Shown here: positions 47,700 through 57,749 of the stretch, one piece after another
Layout: each line of letters starts with the position of its first letter
Position numbering within the stretch: position 1 is the first letter of the stretch
From: Heligmosomoides polygyrus polygyrus
Lineage: Eukaryota > Nematoda > Chromadorea > Rhabditida > Heligmosomidae
Direction: 5' to 3'
Assembly (NCBI GenBank): GCA_947396885.1
Contig: OX377202.1
Location: 35,207,407 to 35,271,406 of the forward strand
Length of the DNA stretch: 64,000 bases
The notes under the pieces: generated by a model
The model's input: the letters and a program-made list of their open reading frames with translations, nothing else
Told to the model about the DNA's origin: nothing
Database searches by the model: none
Program-made: the position numbers and the translations under genes

Positions 47700-49870
47700 G
47701 ACACTAGATCAAGCTTTAAGAAGCTTTCAGTATAGATCCCAAAATTCCCTTGAAATGCGCGAAAATAGCCAAAAATATGCCACACGTTCTTAAACCGGGA
47801 GCTCGTCCATTCTAGCTATGACGAAAGAATTGTTTTGGCTCAGATGGGTGCTTGTCGGGTCACTCCTAGTCGAAGCGGTGCACTTTTCAAAATCCACAGA
47901 CTCTCTTGCAGGCAGACTATTTCAGTGCATCGTCATTGTAAAATCGCTTACTTTCAACTTCGCAGCTGTTGCTAATCAGATGGAACAAAGTGTCCCCGTC
48001 CAGTATCTGGATCCTGCTTGTTTTCACTGTCATATAATTTGAAAATAAGTAAACGGACCAGATGCTTATTACCAAGAAGACCTGCACATCTTCAAGGACT
48101 GCACTCTACCAGTGGATAACGATTCTGTGCAAAACCTGAAACCTACAAGGCGTATCGGTTGCAACAGTGTTAGCCGTCGACACATGCCGACCTCTAAAGA
48201 GCATTCAGTAGAAATGAACTCTATGAACGGTGTCTTCAGCGTCGTCGCTCAAATAACATAACATGTGCTGTGACGTGTAATTGCGCCCAAGAATGAGGAA
48301 CGGTCGGCGTTCGACAATTCCTTCCTGGGACGCACACTAGACTGTTTTCATAGATTGATGATCGTGCCTTGAATTCCTCATTTCTTTACCCTAATGTCCA
48401 GGTCTCCATAGACAATGATGATATCAGGACGTTTTAAACTCAGTTGGAGTCGGAAATGAAAAACGAAAACACAATAATATTGAAATTTGGTGCTGGGCAC
48501 AAGGCTTTGACGGCCTTGTTTCAAACTGGGAAATTATTTCAAGTCAGCAATGAGCTATACAACAAGAAAGGAATAAGTTGAGAGAGCTTAGATAGCCTGG
48601 GCATACTTTTGCGTCAGGTTTCGGTAAGAGGACGACATTTGCAAAGAGAACTGCATTACATTGATTGCAACACTGCTCGCCAAAAATATCAGAACAACGA
48701 GGAAGACGTTTGAAGTTTCCTTCACGATATACCGTAGAAGTAGAACGGTGTACGGTAGAATTGTGCATCTATACCTCTCATTAATCTAATAAAAGCATGG
48801 CGTGAAAGTGGTGTCTGGGGCGCTATCATACAAGAAAAAGGGAGACTTGGAGGGAGTCACCGTGGCATGCCGTGGCGCACACGCATGTTGAGGGGAATGG
48901 TAATGTAATGTCATTTCCTCTTCAACCTTAATTGCCCCATATTTAGGCAAGGGAAGGAGCTCCAGTATGAAGGCAATTTTATCACGAGTGCGCTAGACGT
49001 GACACACCCCGGAATCTCCTTTCCAACTCAAATCTTAGCCCTCCTCTCCTTTACCGGTTTTCTGGAATTTTGTGTAAGGTTCCCTTCCCAAAGCACCATA
49101 GCGCCGACTCCGGTTAAGGGGCAGCTAGTTTCGAAGGAAGACGTTGGACTAGAAGCAAAATCAAATAAGGTTCGCATGTAATGGACCATAGCAGCCGCGG
49201 CAGTGCCGCATAGCCGACGCAAATGAAGACGATTCTTTGCTCGTGTATGAGTGTGTGATATGATGTGTCACCAAATTGAATTCATTATGGAAGCGAGGCA
49301 GAATTGGATCACTGCAGGCAGGCATTCATTCAGAAGAGCCTTATAAAACCATCGAAGGTGAAGGATGCACCAATAAACAGCAAGCTGCAAAAATTTTAAG
49401 AGACAAATTCTTTTACAATAGTTGCTGGAGGGAAACGGTTAAAAAGATGGGGGAGTTCGTGATGTGCGTTGGAAGGCGTTGTCCTAAGTATGTTCATCCT
49501 ACAGGGCATGGCATTGTGTGCACGATGCTGTTGAACCGCCGAAGCTGAAAAGCCGTCGGTATTTTGAAAATGACGCCAACCACACTTCCGACAGTACAAC
49601 CAATACTGCGGAAACGTCTAGCAGCACGTTATTTCAAAACGTTGAACAATCTGCAGACGCAACCTTATGTAGAGATAGCGATTAAATAACGTTTGATGAA
49701 CTAATAAAGGCTTGCGTTAGAGATAACGCAAAGTTTAGAATGACCTGTGGCGAACTATTCAGTAAGGGAACCAATTTCGGGCAAAAACTGGGAAGCGCCC
49801 GCAAAGGCGAACAACGCCGCGCCAATATTATATTTAGCACAGCTGAGCAGTTTTAAGGTTATATTCGGGT
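47700..49870. other. No gene supported
   Basis: Several ORFs of 60-90 codons lie here (for example 47818-48042 and 49276-49548, plus strand), without splice sites or motifs. A short SINE-like scrap (CGTAGAAGTAGAACGGTGTA) lies near 48731. Confidence 0.3.
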
Positions 49871-49875
49871 AATAT

Positions 49876-50172
49876 AGCGCATGTAGTGCAGTCGGGAGAT
49901 GTGTCGGCTGTCGCGAGCACGCGATGCGGGGTTCCTGGTTTGAATCTCAACCCAGGCCAACTATGCCCTCCACCCTCCAGGCCCTGAATTGGTACCACAT
50001 TTGCCTGAAGAGGATGAAACACTGATTTGTCGGTCGGCTGGCCACCGCAATTCATTTTATAGACCAAATACTCATGCAAGTTGCATTTACGATATCCCGT
50101 GGAAGTATGATGTGCATGGCGCATACTGAAAGGAATTTATTAACACCTTCCTTTACCCTTTATCCTTATTCG
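49876..50172 (+). mobile_element. tRNA-derived SINE
   Basis: The head is GTAGTGCAGTCGGGAGATG with a B-box-like GGTTTGAATCTC about 45 bases on. The body has CCCAGGCCAACTATGCC, CGGCTGGCCACCGCAATTC and ATCCCGTGGAAGTATGATG, and ends CCCTTTATCCTTATTC. Confidence 0.65.
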
Positions 50173-50179
50173 AGTAATA

Positions 50180-53100
50180 AGTTGCAGCATATTAGGTAAG
50201 CAAAGATAATATACCTTTTGAAAGAAGGTGAAAATGAAAATGAATTTTCCAAAGTTTATTCTTCCAACTAGCTTTTATTAAAATTCCTATAGCAGTGTCT
50301 AACATAGTGAGGTAGGGTACAGATCAGAAGTGAGCATTTAGCCATCAACGATTAATAGATTTATCGGATTTACAGGCATTCTGTTACATTACGTTAACGG
50401 AATTCAGCGCAGAAATTTTTCTTTGAGTTGCTCTAACGCAATTTATGCACAATGTTAGAAAATCGTCGAAAATCTAACTTTTCTTCATCCACTATAAATC
50501 TCGACGAGTTCCTCGAGCTTTCGTAGAACAGTGCGGTGGTACTGGAGAGAGGCAATAGGTGATCACCATCTTTTTCTGCATCCGCCAATTCGTTGTTGTT
50601 GTTTTTTTGCTCGATGACCGATTTCTACTATCTGTGAGTGTCCTCTCGTTTCTCCACTGCGCCTTCACACTTGTATTTTAGGATCTGTGCATTGTAGGGA
50701 CTACCGAAAATGTACAGCAAATGTAAAGAAAATGGCCGAGAAATACAAAATGAACACAAAACGCGGAAAATGCTTATTCCCTCCACTTCTCCCATCTCAC
50801 CGCTAGGCTCTCCTGAACATTGGATAGGTTTTTTATAAATCCGTCTTGACTTTTGAAAGACAAGAATGCCGACAAAATTCCCAACGCCCACCTTTTGAGG
50901 TGAATATTACGTCAATGGGTTTTAGCCGCTAAGAAATCTGGTTTGATGTTTTTCATAGTTTTGGAAACATCCCTTGATCTGAGCTCAAAACTGATTCCAT
51001 TCGTTATAGGGAAGCGGGACAAGGGCGCTCAGGACATGCTATAGATGGGTTATGTCAGCGAGAGAGGCACATTCTGAGCAAGGAAAGGAACTCTCGGATT
51101 CTGACAGAGATGCAGTAGGTGAGCCACGTCCTGGCGTTCCCTGTACGTGCGCAGGTCTGCTTCCACATAGGACCAGTCTGGCTAATGCCACTTGCTGTGA
51201 GGATGAAATTACAGTCGTATGAACGGCAGGTCAAAGTGAACACTGTTCAATTCGAATTGCAACATTTGCAAACCAAGTCCGTTTCACTGCTATGACTTGT
51301 CACAGAGATCCGCTTCGAGAGGTACAGCCACTATAACAGCATGAGTTTCATTTCCAGGCAAGCTTGACGCATGTGAAATTAAGCTGAGTATCCTCCAAAT
51401 CAAAATGCGCATGCTCTAGATAAAACCAGGAACTTTTTAAGAAGGCTCAAACAATTTTTCACCCAGGGCAATTTTTAATTCATCTGCCCCAAAACACGAA
51501 AGCCACAGTTTGAAAATCCATAAAATTTTAATTCTTCAAGAAACGATTATGACTTAGAGCTTAATTGAAATTACAGAAAAATAGCCATTTCTGACGCATT
51601 AGGGCGAGAGATTGCGCCGCTCGATAATGACGTTGCGATTTTCTTTTTATTGATTGCAAACACTCTGCTCGTGTAGAGTTGAACAATTGTCAACATTGCT
51701 ACGAAAGCTATTTTAGAAACACATATTTTAATAGTGTGTTTTTGGCACGTAGTTAAGGTGGAATAAAATAAATAAGTAAAACGTCCTCACTTCGCTGTTA
51801 CAAGTAACTATAATTTACTGTGTGTATCATTTTGAGTGTAAACAATTGAGCAGGAATCATAAGTACTTGGCGCGTTTTCGTCTTTCGACATACTAAAAAC
51901 TGTTGTTTTTCTGCAGTTTAAAATAAGTTTTCAACCATTGGCAAAAGGCGTGCTCATTTTTTCGGCGGATGAACCAAAAATTTTCAGAAAAAGTCTTACC
52001 AAGTTTTCCCTGATCATATTAATACTTGATCTTCCTTTAAATGTCTGGCTTTATCTAAAAGACGCTCGCTTTGATTTGAACGATGCATAATTTTATTAGA
52101 AACGCAGCAGGCTTACTTGGAAAGCGAAAAACTTGTTGAAAATGGGGAATTTGACCTGAATAGTTCCAAGTTCGATTTGGAAGGTAACCTGCTTACTTGA
52201 GAATAGTACAATAGTTATGAGGATGTAGAAAGAGATGGTTGCTTTTGACGAAGTGATTGGAATCGAAAAAAATGTAATTTGATTTAACGGATTTCTCGCA
52301 CTTACGAAAAAATTTCCCGTTGAAACGTCGGTAAAAATTAAGCGCCCACCGATGATAGAAGCATTCAAAGCCAGAGACCAAATTCCCTAATAATAATCGT
52401 TTCATGGAAAAGTACCCTACACAGAAGCCCATGGTAGCAGCCGCTAACGGGAGTGGTATTTCAGTCATGCACTAGTCCTTAGTGCTCTGTCAAATTTTAC
52501 CATCGGTAGCATGCGAAGTGACAATCGTGTGCAGCGCCAGCGGAGAAAGCACAGCCTCCCCTGTGCTGTCAAACAATTTCGAACGAAGTCCATGTCTCGC
52601 TCAGACCTTCCATCAATATTAATCGTCAAATTGGTATGACTTCCTGGCAAGAGGAGATCGCCGATTAGTTCACCCAATCGTTACCAAAGGTTATCGTCAT
52701 GAATAAATACTCAGAAAAGGAGTGGATCAACGTGGGAAATATTAGCGAGAAGCGGAAGGCTTAATCTTTGATGCCAGGCGAAAGTAGTCAGGCTAGCACG
52801 AAGCGCAGCAGATAACTCTTGGAACAATGGGCGTTATCAAGCCGAGGTCGCTCCACCACGAAATTCTCGGGTCATCTGATTGCCGAGATGCAAGCGTTTG
52901 ACGCGTGGTGTCGGGTGAGCACAACGTGCTTGTGATTTCTAGCAAAATTCCTTATGCATTTCAGTTCCGTTTACATTTGGAAATGTCACCACCACTATTA
53001 TTAGTTACTGAAAAGAGCTAGTTATAGAATACTGAACTCGGCGTCGTCCACGAGACTGATGGCCACTTCGCCATGTCCGAGGAGAGGTTATATTCCGCGC

Positions 53101-53430
53101 AACTTGTTACAAGCCCTAGCCGGAGGAAAGACCAAGTTCACAGCAATTCTGCTTCTGAGAAACGCTGTAGGCTCTACCTCTCTAGTCGTAGAGACACTCC
53201 AAGCGTTTTCGGCTCTTGCGATGGCCTCGCAGAATCGTATAAGAGTTGGAGATAATATTTACATGGTAAGCCACCTCATCTCATGAAGCCAAAGAAGAAG
53301 ACAATTAACCTGCTCGTAAGTGTGGAGAGGAACAAGAAATAACAGCGACTTTTAGCACACATGAGCGTTGTTTCCTTCCGAAAATGCCCTAGCGATTTTT
53401 TCAGCTCAATTAAACAACATTTTTTTTAAA
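50180..53430. other. Long stretch without a supported gene
   Basis: AT-rich. 52190-52470 (minus) contains a short ORF with a possible membrane segment (LAAATMGFCVGYFSMKRLLL). 52465-52677 (minus) is another open stretch. Neither has clear splice sites. 51055-51243 (minus) is Cys-rich and unassigned. Confidence 0.3.
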
Positions 53431-53439
53431 ATTAATTCG

Positions 53440-53541
53440 ATGAAAAGGAGCAGAATTATATTGTATCTCTGCTACTGTTGCAAGTTTTGCTTGATTCGAT
53501 TGGAGCGCACCTATGAGTGCAATAAATAAATAAATAAATAA
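53440..53541 (+). mobile_element. CR1-like LINE 3' end with AAATA tail
   Basis: GAGCGCACCTATGAGTGC followed by (AATA)n parallels the 3' end of the LINE at 54649-56439 (GTGCGCACTGTATTGTGC then AAATAAATA). Only the tail end is recognisable. Confidence 0.45.
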
Positions 53542-54107
53542 ATATGTGTGTCCGTTTGCTTACGCAAAGCGCACTAACATGCAGAATCGAAGCAGAACTT
53601 CTTCAAAGCGCAACATTAAACTGAAGAAGATCACTGACTTTTCACGCGACACGCTGTATGTGCACCTTGCTATGACAGCTCTGATCGTAACAAAGTAAAA
53701 TACAAAGCAGTGTAGGAAAAACGAAAAGGATTCCATCTGAAAGGACAAAAGAGAATATGCCGAGAAGCGGTGATACCCATCCCGCCTTCTCATGCCCTGA
53801 AAGTTCTGGATAGGTGACCCGCAGAAGCTCGTAATCGCACTCTCATCGGTCTCCTTCAGAATCGTCAGACATAAGAGTTGGTGCGTTGTACGTTTTTTAT
53901 CCGCTCTCGGTTAGACGTCTCTGAGGAAAGAAATTGTCATTGGGTAGTGATCTCTTAAATGTCATTTGGATTTTTAAAAGACGACGAAATGTCAGCCGAA
54001 TAAAGCAATAAGATCGATCGGTTCAACTACAGTTCTAAACATACGATGAACCGAAACATGAAATTACGGTGATAACTGTTAAAAGTAGAGTTGAAAGCCG
54101 ATACAGT

Positions 54108-54317
54108 GCGTTTCAAAAGTATGTATCCACTCAAAAACTTTCCAATATCTTGTTTCGCGTCTATTTCTGCAGGCCTGCACTAGCTCCACTAGATTCCTCG
54201 TGGTCGAAAATAGGTAGCCACTCGCTTTCAGGATTTTTTTTCGTCTCACACGAGAATCAGACCTTTTTGAAGAAAATTGGTTGAAAATTGGGCGTTTCAA
54301 AAGTATGTATCCACTCG
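54108..54317. repeat. Direct repeats of a Tc1-like terminus
   Basis: GCGTTTCAAAAGTATGTATC followed by CACTC occurs at 54108 and at 54291 in the same orientation. The motif style is that of Tc1/mariner ends. No transposase lies between them. Confidence 0.5.
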
Positions 54318-54560
54318 TGAAAAACAAGCTTTTTTCTAAACTCGAGAGTCGTTCGGACCACCATTATTTCTTATAATATCATGCATCGTATTATTCATGC
54401 CACTGACAAGGTTCTGGATAATTTTGTCTTCGCTGGTCTCTCTCTCTATCTGTAATCAAAATTGCCACCACGTCGTTCAACTGCCCGTTATTCGCGTAGA
54501 CTCGTCGAACCACGATCCCCACTGTTCCCCATTGGGTTGCTGTCAGGTGAACAAGCCGGC

Positions 54561-57030
54561 CAGTCCGTTGCTTGTGTATTGTCACGGTGCTAGACACATG
54601 GACTGCAACGCTGCCGTGTGGTGGTGCATTGCATGTATCTGATGTCTTTGGGCCCTCTTTTAGAATGGCTGCGCTCATATTTGTACGGAAGACGTATGCG
54701 TGTTAAGGATGGAAGTTCCTTCTCAAGATGCTACGATTGCAATAGCGGCGTTCCTCAGGGAGGCGTATTGTCGCCGGTCCTTTTCCTCTCATACACATTC
54801 AGCCTTCCTGCAATTTTAGTCATACATCCTCAAGTGAAGGAACAAATGTATGCTGATGATATAAAAATTTACGGAATCTATAACAGTGGCAATAAAATGC
54901 AGATTTGTCAAGCTTTATCTCAATCCATAGATGTGATGATGGAGTGGTCTGAAGCTTGGGAAATACCAGTGAACCTTTCGAAAACCATGGTCTTTCATCT
55001 TGGAAGCCTACCAGCTACAGAATTCAAAATTTACAACAGATTGCTACCATCTACAACGGAACCCCGTGACCTCGGTGTTTTTCTGGACAAGGAGTTGAAA
55101 TTCTCGAATCACGTTGATAATATGGTGCGAAAAGCATTTTCTGCCCTAATTTTCATTTTTAGGAATCTGAAATGTAACGATAGCTCCCTTCTGATCACCT
55201 TGTATAAGACAAATGTTGTTCCAATTTTAGAGTATTGCTCTCAGGTTTGAAGCCCCTACACAAGAAAAGTCAGGAAAAAATTGAAAAGGTTCAAAAGACT
55301 TTCACAAAAATTTTGTTCTATAGGTGCTTCCCAAATACAACAAGTTCTAGAATTATTCCAGGATATGGAGAAAGACTCAAAATTTTTAACCTCAAAAGTC
55401 TTCTATATTGGCGTGTCTTTAACGATTTAAATTTCTGCTTCAAAATCTTGAAGGGTGGAACAATGCTGAGAACTAGCAAGTATTGGGTTTTTGTGCCATC
55501 GCAAGGTCGTCATAACAAGTACTGCTTTCGCTACCCCAAGGTAAAGAAGAAAAATAAGGAGAAGGTTTTCCATTCACTTTTCTACCGTGGAGCTCGTTGG
55601 CTGCAGATGCTGCCTGCTACCGTACTTGAAGCGCCCAACCACGACGTTTTCCGAAGTCAGCTGAAAAATATTGACTTGCTTTCTACGCTCCACATCCCTG
55701 ACTTTAGCTAGAATGGGATTTTTTTACATTTTCATGTATTTTCATTATCATTATTTTTTTAAAATCCTTTTTCGGGTTTTTTCCTTCTCATTACGTGTTC
55801 TTTTTTTACTGATCAGTATCACTAGCTTTTTTCTTCATTATACACAAACATATTTTCTATCAATATTCTCTGTTTTTTAGTTTCTATTCTACCAGTTGTT
55901 AGTGTTTCATAGTTGCTGTTGTTTCTAGTTCACTTTTCTTAGCTTCCTAATTGCTCTTCCTTCGTTTGTTTGCTGTTTGAGAATTTCAAATATTTTATAT
56001 TGCTCTATAAATTGTTACCGATTTTGTATGTTCGGTCAGACTGAGTGTACATTCATGTCTGCCTCTGTTTCCCTTGCTGTCGAAGGTATGAGATTTGTTG
56101 GAGTTGACGGACCTACTAAGCTGGTAACCGGAGCCGATCTCACGACTTGCAGTGCTGGCGGCCCACTGCTCTTCTCCTTCAAATTCTCAACCTCCCTCAG
56201 TCTCCTCCTATTTAATTCTTTCTAGTAGATTTTTCACAGAATCTGCCGGATTTTTTTTCGAATTCGCCGTTCCGCCCTCACTTCTTTGAAGAAGTATATT
56301 TCAGTCTGTTAACTAACTTCAGTTCGTGTTGCTGATGGCCTTTAAAATCTTGTTTCTCACATTGTAGTTTTTTGCGATTTACCGTGCCCTTTTTGAGTTA
56401 TTTTTGTGCGCACTGTATTGTGCAAATAAATAAATAAATGATGTCTTCTGCCTCTCAAGAATGTCATAGGGCTAGACTATACTACACCTTGACACCCCAG
56501 ACTGTCCATGCGACACGACGTAAACCTATTCTTCAGCATTCCGCTGCTGAAGAACCCGACCACTGTCACTAACGAATCGCCTCCAAAGTTGTGACGACGG
56601 GGGCTTCTCGCAGGTCTCTCCAGTAATGTCGGTATCCATCGGGAACCATCCAGATTAAATTTCTTTCATCTTTACCAAGGGTAAGAAATCTAATCTGGTT
56701 GGCCCCGATGGATAACGACATTACTGGAGAGACCTGCGAGAAGTCCCCGTCGTCGCAACTTTGGACTAATGAGCCGTCGGTGGCGGCTCATTAGTGAAAG
56801 TGGCCGGCTTTTGCAGCATCGGAATGCTGAAGCTTATCCTTCCATTGTCTCCCGTTGCATCGTATGGTCAGTCTGGAGTGTCAATGTGTACTGAGTCTAT
56901 CCTTCTGTCTTTCTTGAAAGGCAGAAGACATCAGACACATGTTCTGTAGCAGAGCAGCGCTGCAGTCCATGTGTCTAGCTCGACGAAAGCTTGGCTCCAC
57001 CGTCACAGCATTCAAGTAGCGGACTTGTTC
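54561..57030. mobile_element. Foldback element split by a LINE
   Basis: The left arm is 54561-54648 plus 56440-56670; the right arm runs from about 56680 to 57030. Matching blocks include GCTAGACACATGGACTGCA against TGCAGTCCATGTGTCTAGC, GATGTCTTCTGCCT against its inverse at 56920-56932, and CAGGTCTCTCCAGTAATGTC against its inverse near 56715-56735. The loop lies near 56672-56680. Confidence 0.65.
54649..56439 (+). mobile_element. CR1-like LINE, 5'-truncated, broken reverse transcriptase
   Basis: Coding runs from about 54649 to 55711 in two frames. The first has EWLRSYLYGRRMRV, the palm block SGVPQGGVLSPVLFL and the catalytic MYADDIKIYG. It ends at EYCSQV with a frame change near 55240. The second frame continues the C-terminal region (IEKVQKTFTKILFYRC to LLSTLHIPDFS). 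A roughly 730-bp 3' untranslated part ends in AAATAAATAAATAAAT. The 8-bp duplication GATGTCTT lies at 54641-54648 and 56440-56447. It is dead because of the truncation and frameshift. Confidence 0.75.
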
Positions 57031-57047
57031 TGGCATTCCGCCAGAAC

Positions 57048-57347
57048 TGTCGGTCCCCTCTCTTCATCCTAGTCCAGAGGTACTTATCTCTTCTCCATGG
57101 GTGCTTATCTGACACTCCATGACGAGAAGTCTGTCATAAGTGTTTGTTTGGCGTGACCTCGCCTGATAGAAAGAGGCCACGCCTGTGTCTGTAGGATTGG
57201 TGATACACATCAACATATTCGACCACTGACCACTACGGTCCTGTAATAAACCTCTTGTGTAGCCATCATACTCACAGAGGTAAGCACAAAGGAGCCATAA
57301 TACTCCTAGTGCATCAGAGCGCCGTCATACGCTCATAAACCGGGACA
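57048..57347 (+). repeat. Putative 5' LTR of the BEL/Pao element
   Basis: The right edge is fixed by the primer-binding site: GGGACA ends at 57347, four bases before it. The left edge is inferred. TGTC at 57048 mirrors the terminal GACA and gives 300 bp; TGTTC at 57026 is an alternative. An AATAAA polyadenylation signal lies at 57245-57250. The second LTR is outside the window, so the length cannot be checked here. Confidence 0.5.
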
Positions 57348-57351
57348 TTTC

Positions 57352-57363
57352 TGGTGCATCGGC
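57352..57363 (+). promoter_or_regulatory. Primer-binding site, tRNA-Gly type
   Basis: TGGTGCATCGGC is complementary to the 3' end (including CCA) of nematode tRNA-Gly(GCC), as I know that tRNA. It lies four bases after the putative LTR end, the usual place for minus-strand priming. Confidence 0.7.
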
Positions 57364-57481
57364 TAAATCTAGCCAAGAAGTTAGCCTAGTCTAACTTGTT
57401 CTCTTCGAAGCAACTAGTTTGCTTCACACCTTGCACTTGTGCGAGAAGAGGTTGGGATTTTTCCATACCTTGGTGCTAATA

Positions 57482-57700
57482 AGCCCTAAATTCCGTGCCC
57501 TGCCCAACAGCAGCTGCGCAAGAGGTTGGCCTAGCCAGTCCTTGGTGCTTCTACAGCCCTAAATTCCGTGCCCTGCCCAACAGCAGCTGCGCAAGAGGTT
57601 GGCCTAGCCAGTCCTTGGAGCTAATTCAGCCCTAAATATCGTGCCTTGCTCTACCGCAACTGCACAAGAGGTTCGGCTAACGAAACCTTGGGTCTCTAAC
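57482..57700 (+). repeat. Three 73-bp tandem repeats in the BEL leader
   Basis: AGCCCTAAA recurs at 57482, 57555, 57628 and 57701, a period of 73. The first two units are nearly identical across their length (CAGCAGCTGCGCAAGAGGTT in both); the third is diverged. They lie between the primer-binding site and the start codon. Confidence 0.85.
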
Positions 57701-57749
57701 AGCCCTAAACTATCCGGTTTTGTTCAAACAAAACAAAATAGCCGAGGAA

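Noticed and set aside
56940..57347. BEL 5' LTR starting at TGTTC 56940
   Set aside because: That start lies inside the right arm of the foldback element, which continues to about 57030, so the LTR must begin later.
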